This document shows, piece after piece, positions 51,981-60,889 of a DNA stretch of 64,000 nt. The translations under genes and the position numbers were made by a program. The notes beneath the pieces are model-generated. The model had not been told where the DNA came from. It made no database searches and was given only the letters and a program-made list of their open reading frames with translations. The stretch is from contig CALKBI010000034.1 of assembly GCA_937990185.1 (NCBI GenBank), positions 52,094-116,093 of the forward strand, given 5' to 3'. Numbering within the stretch: the stretch's first letter is position 1; every line of letters begins with the position of its first letter. Origin of the DNA: an uncultured Neomegalonema sp. Its GTDB lineage: Bacteria; Pseudomonadota; Alphaproteobacteria; Rhodobacterales; Rhodobacteraceae.

Positions 51981-52892
51981 TCACTCACCGTTGTTCTCTT
52001 TCTCACCATAGAGGACAAAGGGTCTCTCATCGTCAGTGATAACTGTGACTTGCCGCGCATCATCATCGTCGTGCAGTTCATCACCCGTCAGAACATGGTG
52101 GCGCAACACCCCTCCGAACGCTGCTTCGAGGTTGCTTTGCGTGAAGACCCTTTCGGTTGGGCCATACCCTAATATCGTGCGGTTGATGAAGACAACACGA
52201 TCGCAAAATTGCGGAACGGAGCCAAGGTTATGCGTTGAGACGAGCATGACACGACCTTCATCGCGCAGGTCACGCATCAACTCGATGATCTGTTCTTCTG
52301 TCTTAACATCGACGCCAGTGAATGGCTCATCAAGCAATATAACCCGCCCGTCTTGAGCCAAAGCACGCGCAAGGAAGACACGCTTTTTCTGTCCGCCCGA
52401 AAGCTCACCGATTTGGCGGGTACGATAATCACTCATCCCGACACGCTCTAGGGCATCTGTTACGGCGTCTTGGTCTGCACGGGAACTGATCCGCAGAAAG
52501 TTCATATGGCCGTAGCGTCCCATCATTACGACATCTTCGACTAGAACCGGAAAGTTCCAGTCTACGTCTTCACTTTGCGGGACGTAGGCGATTTGATTGT
52601 TCTTCAAGGCTTGGGCGACAGGTTGGCCTAGAACTTCAACGCTTCCTGATTGAACAGGCGCAAAACCCATGATTGCTTTAAACAGTGTCGACTTGCCCGA
52701 ACCATTGACGCCGACCAACCCGCAAATTGTGCCCGTGGGAATCTCGAAATGGGCATCGCGAAGCGCCGTGTGGCCATTTCGATATGTGACGGTCAGGCCA
52801 TGAGCCGTAATGCCGGAGCCAGAGCCATCCGGCATTTTCGAAAGAACGTCCGTCAGGCTTGTCGTTGCAACATGTGGCTGCTCGGTCGTCAC
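51981..52892 (-). CDS. sitB: manganese/iron ABC transporter ATPase SitB
   Basis: A 303-residue cytosolic ATP-binding subunit that powers the SitCD channel. Walker A is GVNGSGKST, the ABC signature [17 protein letters not shown], Walker [13 protein letters not shown], and the Q-loop [13 protein letters not shown] carries the DVDW feature typical of manganese/zinc ATPases. There is an N-terminal extension of about 28 residues, and the C-terminal tail is His/Asp-rich ([16 protein letters not shown]), possibly metal-sensing. Its start overlaps sitA by four bases. Confidence 0.93.
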   Translation of the reverse strand: MTTEQPHVATTSLTDVLSKMPDGSGSGITAHGLTVTYRNGHTALRDAHFEIPTGTICGLVGVNGSGKSTLFKAIMGFAPVQSGSVEVLGQPVAQALKNNQIAYVPQSEDVDWNFPVLVEDVVMMGRYGHMNFLRISSRADQDAVTDALERVGMSDYRTRQIGELSGGQKKRVFLARALAQDGRVILLDEPFTGVDVKTEEQIIELMRDLRDEGRVMLVSTHNLGSVPQFCDRVVFINRTILGYGPTERVFTQSNLEAAFGGVLRHHVLTGDELHDDDDARQVTVITDDERPFVLYGEKENNGE

Positions 52893-53764
52893 TCCGCCAA
52901 TCCTTCGGCAATCGTTTGTGCCGTGACCGACAGTAAATCGAGGAAAGTTGGGACGGGTCCATCTTCTGTGCTTAGGCTATCAACATAAAGAACGCCGCCG
53001 TATTGGGCATCCGTTTCACGCGCCACTTGTTTGGCCGGGCGGTCAGAGATCGTGCTTTCGCTAAAGACCGCCGGAATATTGTGCTCGCGCACAGTATCAA
53101 TCACCTTGCGGACTTGCTGAGGCGTTCCTTGTGCATCGGCATTGATTGGCCAGAGATATAACTCTTTCAACCCAAGATCGCGGGCGAGATAGCTGAAGGC
53201 TCCTTCAGAGGACACGAGCCACCGACGATCTTCTGGAATGGCGCTAAGTGATTTAACAATCGGTGCTTTTAGTTTGCGGATCTTTGCGCAATAGGCCTTG
53301 GCATTTGCATTGTAGATTTCGGCATTGTCGGGATCATGCTCGACCAATGCTTTTCGGATATTGTTCACATAGATCTCGGCATCGGAAAAAGACATCCATG
53401 CGTGTGGGTTGGGTTTGCCGGAATAGGGGCCTTCACCGATCCCAAGCGGTACAATGCCCTCTGTGAGTATTGCTTGCGGGGTATCGCGGACCCTTCTGAA
53501 GAATTTCTCGAACCACAGTTCAAGGTTTAGCCCGTTCCACAGAACCAAATCGGCATTGGATACCCTGAGGATATCACGGGGCGTCGGTTGATAATTGTGA
53601 ATCTCGGCTCCGGGTTTTGTAATCGAAACCACCTCAGCGGCGTCGCCTGCTACGTTCCGGGCCATATCCGCAATCACAGTAAAAGTCGTCGCGACTTTGA
53701 ACTTATCTGCCGCGTGAGCAGGCAGGGCAAGCAGCACCACGACGGCGGCAAACAACAGGCGCAT
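52889..53764 (-). CDS. sitA: manganese/iron-binding periplasmic protein SitA
   Basis: A 291-residue receptor of the zinc/manganese-binding SBP family (TroA type). Residues 1-18 are a signal peptide ([18 protein letters not shown]). The metal ligands are visible as His in [13 protein letters not shown], His in [10 protein letters not shown], Glu in [15 protein letters not shown] and Asp in LYVDSL. The stretch [20 protein letters not shown] is characteristic of SitA rather than ZnuA, and the His-rich loop of ZnuA is missing. It is the first gene of the operon and diverges from the Mur-type regulator gene, which probably controls it. Confidence 0.92.
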   Translation of the reverse strand: MRLLFAAVVVLLALPAHAADKFKVATTFTVIADMARNVAGDAAEVVSITKPGAEIHNYQPTPRDILRVSNADLVLWNGLNLELWFEKFFRRVRDTPQAILTEGIVPLGIGEGPYSGKPNPHAWMSFSDAEIYVNNIRKALVEHDPDNAEIYNANAKAYCAKIRKLKAPIVKSLSAIPEDRRWLVSSEGAFSYLARDLGLKELYLWPINADAQGTPQQVRKVIDTVREHNIPAVFSESTISDRPAKQVARETDAQYGGVLYVDSLSTEDGPVPTFLDLLSVTAQTIAEGLAE

Positions 53765-53837
53765 TTCGACTCCGGCGTTTCTCTTACTCTAACACAGCTA
53801 GGTCGTGTGATGCGTCTTGTCAATGCAGTTGAAAATC

Positions 53838-53864
53838 ACTTGCAATTAGTTTCTACTTGTAAGT
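53838..53864. promoter_or_regulatory. candidate Mur/Fur-type operator
   Basis: ACTTGCAA and TTGTAAGT form an imperfect 27-base inverted repeat (seven of eight matched) between sitA and mur. It lies 74 bases from the sitA start and 27 bases from the mur start, a place where a Mur repressor could act on both genes. Position and symmetry are the evidence; binding is inferred. Confidence 0.55.
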
Positions 53865-53890
53865 GCCTCTCAACTGGAGAAGAATTACGC

Positions 53891-54316
53891 ATGTCAAAAG
53901 CCACCGCCTTGCATCATGACTATGAGACGCTGTTGCGAGAGGCGGGGGTGCGCATCACGAAGCAACGTCAGGCGATCTTGAAGATTATTGCCGATGCCGC
54001 CGATCACCCGGACGCAATGGAAATCTACAACCGGGCGAGTGCATTGGATGCTTCGGTTTCGCTTCCTACGGTCTATCGTACAATGAAAACACTCGAAGAA
54101 AATGGTGCGATCCGCCGCCATACATTTGAGGGCGGGCCGTCACGTTTTGAACATGCTGATAGCGAGCATCACGACCATCTGATTGACGTTGATACTGGCA
54201 GTGTCATTGAATTTACGTCGCCAAAGATCGAAGCTCTGCAACGCGAGATAGCCGAGGAGTTAGGGTACGACATCATCCATCACCGGCTTGAGATTTACGG
54301 CAAAAGACGGCGCTGA
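53891..54316 (+). CDS. mur: Fur-family manganese-responsive regulator (Mur type)
   Basis: A 141-residue metalloregulator. The winged helix spans about 10-85 with [20 protein letters not shown] and [20 protein letters not shown], the DNA-recognition helix. The metal region reads [20 protein letters not shown]; the CxxC structural-zinc pair of many Fur proteins is replaced by DVDT, as in rhizobial Mur/Fur. A longer frame from 53588 has no regulator character; ATG 53891 has GGAGAAG upstream. It diverges from sitA, so control of Mn/Fe uptake is the obvious role. Zur or Fur identity is not excluded. Confidence 0.85.
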   Translation: MSKATALHHDYETLLREAGVRITKQRQAILKIIADAADHPDAMEIYNRASALDASVSLPTVYRTMKTLEENGAIRRHTFEGGPSRFEHADSEHHDHLIDVDTGSVIEFTSPKIEALQREIAEELGYDIIHHRLEIYGKRRR

Positions 54317-54368
54317 CTCAAATTCAAGAGGCTTGTAATACGGTTTAGAGGTTGCTTATGCTCATTTT

Positions 54369-55793
54369 ATGGGCACTACTGAGCAGTCTTTCAATGAGAT
54401 GTTTGATGCTGAAAACCATCGCGAGCCATACCAAAAGTATGGGGCGTGGTTTGACAATGAAGATATTTCCCGATTGCGAAAAAAAGCCAACGAAGCGGAA
54501 GTGTTCTTTCGCCGCACAGGCATCACATTCAACGTCTATGGCGAAGACGACGCTACAGAGCGGCTGATCCCCTTCGACATTATTCCTCGAATTATATCTG
54601 CGCGCGAATGGGCGCGCATTGAACGGGGTATCGAGCAACGGGTTCGTGCGATCAATGCGTTCTTGCATGACATCTATCATCGGCAAGAGATCTTACGTGC
54701 AGGGCGCGTTCCGATCCGTTTGATTGCCGACAACGAAGCCTTCCTGCCGGAGATGATTGGAGTTTCACCGCCGGGAAATATCTACACGCATATTGTCGGC
54801 ATTGATCTGGTGCGAACCGGAGAAGACGATTTCCTCGTATTGGAAGACAATGCCCGCACGCCCTCTGGTGTGTCTTACATGCTCGAAAATCGGGAAACGA
54901 TGCTGCATATGTTCCCGGAGCTGTTCGCCAATACGCGCGTGCGTCCTGTCAGTGGTTATCCAATGGGATTGAGACGGTCTTTGGCGGCCTCGGCTCCGGA
55001 ACACTGCGATGGGGAGCCGGTTGTCGCCATTTTGACACCGGGGATTCATAACTCAGCATATTTTGAGCATTCATTTCTTGCCGATGAAATGGGTGTTGAG
55101 CTTGTGGAAGGGCATGACCTGCGCATTGTCGATGGCCGTGTTGCGATGCGCACTACCCGTGGGTATCAGCCGATTGATGTTCTGTACCGCCGCGTCGATG
55201 ATGATTTTCTTGACCCGCTCACCTTCAATCCGGATTCAATGCTTGGCGTTCCGGGAGTGATGGATATTTATCGAGCAGGCGGCATTACCATAGCCAATGC
55301 TCCGGGAACCGGAATATCTGACGATAAAGCGCTCTATTCATACATGCCTGCCATTATCGAGTTCTATACAGGCGAACAGCCGATCCTGAAAAATGTACCA
55401 ACATGGCGATGCTCTGAGGCGGACTCGTTGGCTTATGTCCTCGATCACCTCAAAGAGCTGGTGGTAAAAGAAGTCCATGGGTCGGGCGGCTATGGCATGT
55501 TGATTGGTCCGGCGGCCAGCAAACGAGAGCTTTCAGATTTTGCTGCAAAACTGAAAGCGCACCCGTCAAATTACATCGCACAGCCGACGCTTGCTTTATC
55601 GACGGTCCCAATATTGGCGAAGAAAGGCCTTGCTCCTCGGCATGTTGATCTACGCCCATTCGTTCGTGTCTCCCCTGCTGGGATAGAAGTCACGCCGGGT
55701 GGTTTGACTCGCGTTGCTCTTAAAGAGGGATCACTTGTCGTGAACTCCAGTCAAGGTGGAGGCACGAAAGACACCTGGGTTCTGGAGGACTGA
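54369..55793 (+). CDS. circularly permuted ATP-grasp protein (type 2)
   Basis: A 474-residue cytosolic protein of the circularly permuted ATP-grasp group (DUF404/DUF407). Characteristic parts are RIISAREWARIERGIEQRVR near 85, FLVLEDNARTPSGVSYMLEN near 160 with the metal-binding Glu-Asp-Asn, DVLYRRVDDDFLDPL near 270 and VVKEVHGSGGYGML near 370. ATP-grasp enzymes join a carboxylate to an amine or thiol using ATP, so a peptide-ligase role is expected; the substrate is unknown. It heads the Anbu cluster: the next gene begins six bases after its stop. The regulator mur lies just upstream on the same strand. Confidence 0.88.
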   Translation: MGTTEQSFNEMFDAENHREPYQKYGAWFDNEDISRLRKKANEAEVFFRRTGITFNVYGEDDATERLIPFDIIPRIISAREWARIERGIEQRVRAINAFLHDIYHRQEILRAGRVPIRLIADNEAFLPEMIGVSPPGNIYTHIVGIDLVRTGEDDFLVLEDNARTPSGVSYMLENRETMLHMFPELFANTRVRPVSGYPMGLRRSLAASAPEHCDGEPVVAILTPGIHNSAYFEHSFLADEMGVELVEGHDLRIVDGRVAMRTTRGYQPIDVLYRRVDDDFLDPLTFNPDSMLGVPGVMDIYRAGGITIANAPGTGISDDKALYSYMPAIIEFYTGEQPILKNVPTWRCSEADSLAYVLDHLKELVVKEVHGSGGYGMLIGPAASKRELSDFAAKLKAHPSNYIAQPTLALSTVPILAKKGLAPRHVDLRPFVRVSPAGIEVTPGGLTRVALKEGSLVVNSSQGGGTKDTWVLED

Positions 55794-55798
55794 CGCAG

Positions 55799-56740
55799 AT
55801 GCTTGGGAAAACAGCCGGAGGGATCTATTGGATGTTCCGCTATATCGAGCGTAGCGAGAACATCACCCGATTGATTGATGTCGGCTTGCGTATGGCATTG
55901 ACCCGGCCTGACACGGCACAAGATGAATGGGCTTCCGTCCTTGATGCAGCCGGAGTGCGCAGCGGTTATGATCAAGTTCATAGTGAGACTGATGCTGAGG
56001 GCGTAGTGGATTATCTGCTACGGGATGCCGACAACCTTTCGAGTGTTATGTCATCCATTGATGCGGCGCGCATGAATGCCCGATTGGTTCGAACGGCGCT
56101 GACCCGTGAAGTATGGGAAGCGACGAACGAGTGTTGGCTTTTACTCAAAGAGACTTTGGCTAACCCAATTGCGCCAAGAGAACTTCCAGAGGTTCTGGGG
56201 ATTGTCCGAAAGCAAAGTGCGCTGGTACGGGCGGCCTTACACGGGACAATGTTGCGCAATGACATTTTCAATTTTGCAAGGATTGGTACGTTTATTGAGC
56301 GTGCCGATAATACAGCCCGAATTCTTGACGTGAAATATTATGTGTTATTGCCGACTGCAAATCAGGTCGGGTCCTCGCTTGACAATGTGCAATGGGAAAC
56401 GATCCTTCGATCCGTGTCCGGCCACCGCTCTTATCGTGTCTCCCATGGCCTTGAAATTTCACCGCGTGGCATTGCGGACTTTCTAATTCTTGATCTCCAG
56501 ATGCCGCGTTCCCTCGCTTTTTGTTATCGGAAGATCTTGGATAACCTTGGCTATCTTGGGCAAAATTACGCCATTCGCCATTCATCGCATGATTTGATTG
56601 ATGAGCGCACTCGAGAACTCGAAAATCAAACTGTCGACTCAATCTTTGAAAGCGGACTGCATGAATTTTTGTCGGACTTCAAAGGTTATAACAGCGCGCT
56701 TGGGTCTCAGATCGAGCAAGATTACAGGTTTCATAAATAG
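55799..56740 (+). CDS. alpha-E domain protein (DUF403)
   Basis: A 313-residue all-helical protein of the alpha-E family. It begins MLGKTAGGIYWMFRYIERSE and ends with a helical tail. Conserved elements are NITRLIDVGLRM, TREVWEATNECWLLL and RADNTARILDVKYYVLLP. The family almost always occurs beside a circularly permuted ATP-grasp gene and is predicted to assist it, but no activity is established. The start is six bases after the ATP-grasp stop and three bases separate its stop from the transglutaminase-like gene, a tight operon. Confidence 0.9.
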   Translation: MLGKTAGGIYWMFRYIERSENITRLIDVGLRMALTRPDTAQDEWASVLDAAGVRSGYDQVHSETDAEGVVDYLLRDADNLSSVMSSIDAARMNARLVRTALTREVWEATNECWLLLKETLANPIAPRELPEVLGIVRKQSALVRAALHGTMLRNDIFNFARIGTFIERADNTARILDVKYYVLLPTANQVGSSLDNVQWETILRSVSGHRSYRVSHGLEISPRGIADFLILDLQMPRSLAFCYRKILDNLGYLGQNYAIRHSSHDLIDERTRELENQTVDSIFESGLHEFLSDFKGYNSALGSQIEQDYRFHK

Positions 56741-56742
56741 CC

Positions 56743-57564
56743 ATGCAACTGACAATCACCCATCGCACTGATTACCATTATGGTTCGGCATTGTCCTATG
56801 GATTGCAAAGGGTTCGCCTATGCCCGTTGACCGGACCGGGGCAGGCGGTTCGGTCATGGGACATTTCTTTTGAGGGCGCAAAGCAGGAGGCTGAATTTCT
56901 CGATCACCACGGGAATCAAGTCGTGCTGACCAGTTTGCTCGATGAGCAAGCTCAGCTCTCAATCACCTGTAAAGGCGTCGTTGAGACGATTGCTAATTTT
57001 GGCGTTATCGGCAAGCACACGGATTACGCTCCGCTATGGTATTTTGAGCGGGCGACCAATTTGACATCTCCCGGCTCGCGAATGGAAGCGTTGGTTGAAG
57101 CCCTTGGGACCAACTTTGATGATGAACTTTCGTGGTTTCATGCGCTCTCAGCTTTGATTGCGGACAGAGTTTCTTATGAGCCGGGAAATACTGACGTAAA
57201 TACAACATCCGAAGTTGCGCTCGGATTAGGAGCGGGCGTGTGTCAGGATCATGCTCAGATTTTTGTTACTGCGGCGCGCCGGCTTGGATTTCCGGCCCGC
57301 TACATCAGCGGATATCTGATGATGAATGATCGGATCGAGCAGGATGCGACCCATGCTTGGGCCGAAGTGTATCTCAATGACTTAGGGTGGGTCGGGTTTG
57401 ATATCTCGAACGGCATATCCCCTGATGAACGGTACGTTAGAATTGCAACGGGGCTGGATTATCGAGATACGGCGCCGGTGGCGGGAATGCGGTTTGGCGA
57501 ACATGATGAAAGCATGTCAGTATCCGTAGAAATCGAACAGACCACCAGCCAAGCTCAACAATAA
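56743..57564 (+). CDS. transglutaminase-like cysteine peptidase of the Anbu cluster
   Basis: A 273-residue protein with an N-terminal beta domain (bacterial transglutaminase-like N region, 1-85) and a papain-fold core. The catalytic triad is visible: Cys167 in GAGVCQDHAQIF, His204 in DATHAWAEVYL and Asp220 in GWVGFDISNG. The group includes proteases and amide-forming enzymes; in this setting it could cut or transfer the peptide made by the ATP-grasp enzyme. No signal peptide is present. It begins three bases after the alpha-E gene and ends 69 bases before the Anbu gene. Confidence 0.9.
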   Translation: MQLTITHRTDYHYGSALSYGLQRVRLCPLTGPGQAVRSWDISFEGAKQEAEFLDHHGNQVVLTSLLDEQAQLSITCKGVVETIANFGVIGKHTDYAPLWYFERATNLTSPGSRMEALVEALGTNFDDELSWFHALSALIADRVSYEPGNTDVNTTSEVALGLGAGVCQDHAQIFVTAARRLGFPARYISGYLMMNDRIEQDATHAWAEVYLNDLGWVGFDISNGISPDERYVRIATGLDYRDTAPVAGMRFGEHDESMSVSVEIEQTTSQAQQ

Positions 57565-57633
57565 GAGCTGCTTGACCATCACGCATCGTTTCTTGATAAA
57601 CACCCGAGCAGACACGAAACAGGAAGACGCTTC

Positions 57634-58368
57634 ATGACATATTGCGTTGGTTTAAAGCTCGATAAGGGTATCCTCTTTATGTCGGATACGCGGACCAATG
57701 CGGGTGTCGACAATATTTCAGTCTTCCGCAAAATGGTGACGTGGGAAAAACCGGGTGAGCGCGTCATCACAGTCATGACAGCAGGAAACCTTGCCACGAC
57801 GCAAGCGGTTATCAGTCTTTTGGATGAGCATGGAAAAGCGCCCGAGGATCGTGCTGTGTCCGTCTTGGAAGAACCTTCTATGTTTCGTATTGCACGTCTT
57901 GTTGGTGAGACATTGCGCGATGTCATTCGAAAGCAAGCGGGGAATGATCAATCGCCCAATACGTTCAACGCGACAATGATTGTCGGCGGTCAGGTTGCCG
58001 GGGCTGAACCAAGGTTATTTCTGATCTATCCCGAAGGAAATTTCATTGAGGCATCTCAGGACACTCCCTTTTTCCAGATTGGAGAGACAAAATATGGGCG
58101 GCCAATTCTGGTGCGCGCGTATGATCGCGGAATGAGCTTTGAAGAGGCTGCGAAACTTTTGCTGGTATCGTTCGACTCGACGATCAAGGCGAACCTCGGC
58201 GTTGATCTTCCGATTGATTACATGGCGTATGAGAAAGACAGTTTCAAGATTGGTGAGCAAGGCCGCATTGATACAGACGACCCATATTTTGGAAATGTTT
58301 CCGTCAAATGGGGAGAGGCGCTGCGCCTCGCCTTTTCATCTTTGCCGGATTTCAAATTCAAATCTTAA
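57634..58368 (+). CDS. Anbu, proteasome-like N-terminal-nucleophile peptidase
   Basis: A 244-residue member of the bacterial proteasome-related Anbu family (ancestral beta subunit). After removal of Met1 the protein would start with Thr, the nucleophile. Asp17 in FMSDTRT and the lysine at about 32 (FRKM) match the T1/D17/K33 arrangement of proteasome beta subunits. Further signs are VMTAGNLATTQAVISLL and FLIYPEGNFIEASQDTPFF. Known Anbu assemblies form open helical rings, and peptidase activity is weak or undefined. It ends the ATP-grasp/alpha-E/transglutaminase operon; folE converges 18 bases downstream. GGAAGACG lies near the start. Confidence 0.92.
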   Translation: MTYCVGLKLDKGILFMSDTRTNAGVDNISVFRKMVTWEKPGERVITVMTAGNLATTQAVISLLDEHGKAPEDRAVSVLEEPSMFRIARLVGETLRDVIRKQAGNDQSPNTFNATMIVGGQVAGAEPRLFLIYPEGNFIEASQDTPFFQIGETKYGRPILVRAYDRGMSFEEAAKLLLVSFDSTIKANLGVDLPIDYMAYEKDSFKIGEQGRIDTDDPYFGNVSVKWGEALRLAFSSLPDFKFKS

Positions 58369-58386
58369 TTGCGGATATAACCGCCT

Positions 58387-58974
58387 TCAAGCCATCTGAC
58401 TGCTGGGGTTGCCGATCATATTCAAGAATTCCTGCCGTGTCCTTGGATCACGCCGGAACAGGCCGAGCATTTGACTGGTGACCATGGTGACGCCATGGGT
58501 ATGAACGCCTCGGGTTGTCATGCATTGATGCGAGGCTTCGATCACAACAGCGACCCCTTGCGGAGCAAGAACATCAGTAATGGCCTGCGCAATTTGTGCT
58601 GTTAGTTTTTCTTGGACTTGTAAACGCTTGGCATAACCGTGAACGACCCTTGCAAGTTTGGAGATGCCAACAACACGGTCGGTTGGAATATACCCGACAT
58701 GCGCTTTCCCGATGATCGGTGCGACATGATGCTCGCAATAGCTTTCGAACGGGATATTGCGCAGGACAACCATTTCATCATAGCCGCCGACTTCTTCGAA
58801 CGTGCGCTCAAGATATTCGAGGGGATCGATATCATACCCGCGAAACCATTCTTCATAAGCACGGACAACCCGCCCCGGTGTGTCAAGCAACCCTTCACGT
58901 TCTGGATTATCGCCCGCCCAACGAAGCAACGTCCGAACCGCATCTTCTGCTTCTTTACGTGTTGGTTTGGACAT
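58387..58974 (-). CDS. folE: GTP cyclohydrolase I
   Basis: Converts GTP to 7,8-dihydroneopterin triphosphate, the entry to folate. The 195-residue protein has the zinc ligands Cys80 and His83 in SYCEHHV and Cys151 in [34 protein letters not shown] and [18 protein letters not shown] are typical. Complete and canonical. It converges on the Anbu gene and has an independent promoter upstream of 58974. Confidence 0.96.
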   Translation of the reverse strand: MSKPTRKEAEDAVRTLLRWAGDNPEREGLLDTPGRVVRAYEEWFRGYDIDPLEYLERTFEEVGGYDEMVVLRNIPFESYCEHHVAPIIGKAHVGYIPTDRVVGISKLARVVHGYAKRLQVQEKLTAQIAQAITDVLAPQGVAVVIEASHQCMTTRGVHTHGVTMVTSQMLGLFRRDPRTRQEFLNMIGNPSSQMA

Positions 58975-59034
58975 GACTGACTCCCGTTCTAGATATTGCC
59001 AGCCTCTCTAGAACAGAGCGCGGATAATCGGAAC

Positions 59035-60672
59035 TTAATTATATCGGATCGAGGCCGGCATCTCGACTTCGGAGACTTGTTCAATCAGCACCGTGGCGAG
59101 CCGGATATCCCCTTTCATCAAGTAGAGATCGAAGGAACGGCCTTTGACGCGGATTTTCTTACCTGATTTACGTAGCGCCCGCAGAAATGCAAGATCACGC
59201 GCGCTGCGTGGCCCTTGGCTCATGGCGTTGAAGCGCTCAGCGTTAAAGCCGTAGATGGCAACGACGTCCTGTGTTGAGTCAAAAGTGCGCAATCCGCGAA
59301 AAGCACTTTCGCCTTCGACCACAGCGCGAAAGACTTCGGTCTTGGAAACATCGACGCCTTCGCAGATCAAGATCATCCGGTCATTTGATCCTTTATTGAC
59401 GAAACAGTTAGAGGCAGTTGCTCGGTCATTTGCGGGCGGCGTTTGAATGGTTCTTGGGGTTCGGGTTTTTACGCCGGATAGAGACCCGGCTACCTGGATA
59501 CCCTCTGGACGTGGGGTTGGTTTTTTCTTTGGTGGTGGAGTGACTGCACTATTCGCCGCTAAATCATCACTCGTAACCTTGCTCAAATCCGGTGGAGCAG
59601 TATCCACTAGCTCAATCGACGGTGAGAGTGATGAGATCTTTGTTTCTCGCTCTACGGGAGGAGCAATGGTGACGCGATAGACACGTGTGTCGGGCTGCTC
59701 ATCTCGGGGTGCTTTTAATCCACGTAAAGCTTTTTCTGCGGCGCTAGACCAGCCTGATGATTTTGGCGGTTCATTTCTGACCCGCGTTTCCCGTTTGCGT
59801 TCAATCCCTTCGAGGGTATCTTCGCGCGGCTGTAAAACCGCAGGCCTTTCAGCGGCAATGCGTATGGGGATGCGCGGCGCCGGTTCTGCTGGCGCGCGTC
59901 TTGGATCGGGCAGCGGACGCGGCGGAATGACGGCGGCAAATTCTGTATCCGGCAAAGGCTGCGGGTCAGGAATTTGCCGCGATGGGCGCAGCCGGGGCAA
60001 CGGCGAGGTTGGTTGCTCGTCTACATTCGGAATGTCTGCTTCCGCCACGAACGTCTTCGGTAGAATGGCGACCGGAGTCGTTATGACATAGTTTTCTTTT
60101 GGCGGTGGCGCTGTTGGCGAGCGGCTGATCACATAGGGTGCGATCTCTGAGCCAAGGCCAAAATATTCGGGACCAACCGAGACATACTCCGCATAAGCAA
60201 TCGGTTCAGGCAGCATGACCGTCTTAGGCGGATTGACCTTTATAAGCGGCTCCAAAATCGCTTCGGCGGTTTGTGCAGGTTTAGGGGGCGCCGGCGCTTG
60301 CGGTCTTAGCGGCGTGAAAAATGGTTTGACCTCCGGCGATTTCTTTTCGCCCGAAGCCCCCTTTAAAAAGCCGTCCGGGACGGTTTCAAATTTTGCCGAA
60401 AATACGGGAGCTGGTGGAGGTATGTCTTTGAAAACATCGACGGGAAGCTCAACAGTCGAAGGCTTATTGGCAATATTTGCATTGGGCGTCTCGAGAAGTT
60501 CAGCAAGCGATCTCTCGTGGCGTCTAGTCTCAACGGGAGCACTGGAAGGTTTGCTGAGATCAAACTGAGGCGCAGGAAAATTTCTGGTGTGAGGCAGGTC
60601 TTGCGAGGTGGTCGAGCTACAGCCCGCCACGCAAATCATCACGGTCACACAAGGTGTTACCTTATTCGACAT
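59035..60672 (-). CDS. proline-rich lipoprotein with unknown C-terminal domain
   Basis: A 545-residue probable lipoprotein. The N-terminus MSNKVTPCVTVMICVAGC holds a lipobox ending in Cys18. Residues 25-430 are low complexity, rich in Pro, Arg, Glu and Ala (PPPAPVF, PPRPLPDPRRAPAEPAPR), and likely disordered; they may span the periplasm. A compact domain of about 105 residues at the C-terminus contains two cysteines (ASNCFVNKGSNDRMILICEG) and ends EVEMPASIRYN; it is not a family I recognise. No neighbour gives a function. Possibly a cell-wall spanning or envelope-tethering protein. Confidence 0.6.
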   Translation of the reverse strand: MSNKVTPCVTVMICVAGCSSTTSQDLPHTRNFPAPQFDLSKPSSAPVETRRHERSLAELLETPNANIANKPSTVELPVDVFKDIPPPAPVFSAKFETVPDGFLKGASGEKKSPEVKPFFTPLRPQAPAPPKPAQTAEAILEPLIKVNPPKTVMLPEPIAYAEYVSVGPEYFGLGSEIAPYVISRSPTAPPPKENYVITTPVAILPKTFVAEADIPNVDEQPTSPLPRLRPSRQIPDPQPLPDTEFAAVIPPRPLPDPRRAPAEPAPRIPIRIAAERPAVLQPREDTLEGIERKRETRVRNEPPKSSGWSSAAEKALRGLKAPRDEQPDTRVYRVTIAPPVERETKISSLSPSIELVDTAPPDLSKVTSDDLAANSAVTPPPKKKPTPRPEGIQVAGSLSGVKTRTPRTIQTPPANDRATASNCFVNKGSNDRMILICEGVDVSKTEVFRAVVEGESAFRGLRTFDSTQDVVAIYGFNAERFNAMSQGPRSARDLAFLRALRKSGKKIRVKGRSFDLYLMKGDIRLATVLIEQVSEVEMPASIRYN

Positions 60673-60889
60673 CGCTCTACCTCAGTCATCCTCTCCGGGA
60701 CGTGGGGCGATGAATACACAAATTTGCATAAATTTCAACGATTTCGTTAACAGAAATTAACATATTGCATGAGGAGCGTTGTGCCTGCCTCGAAGGGGAG
60801 TAACGAAAACGACAATTCGCGTCGGAATTCGACTTGCCTTTACCCGTGCAACATGTCGGGGTGGGGATGTTAAAAACCGGAAAGTCGAT

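Noticed and set aside
52889..54316. ZnuABC/Zur zinc system
   Set aside because: Two different permease genes, the SitA-type receptor without a His-rich loop and the Mur-type regulator favour SitABCD, although zinc transport is not excluded.
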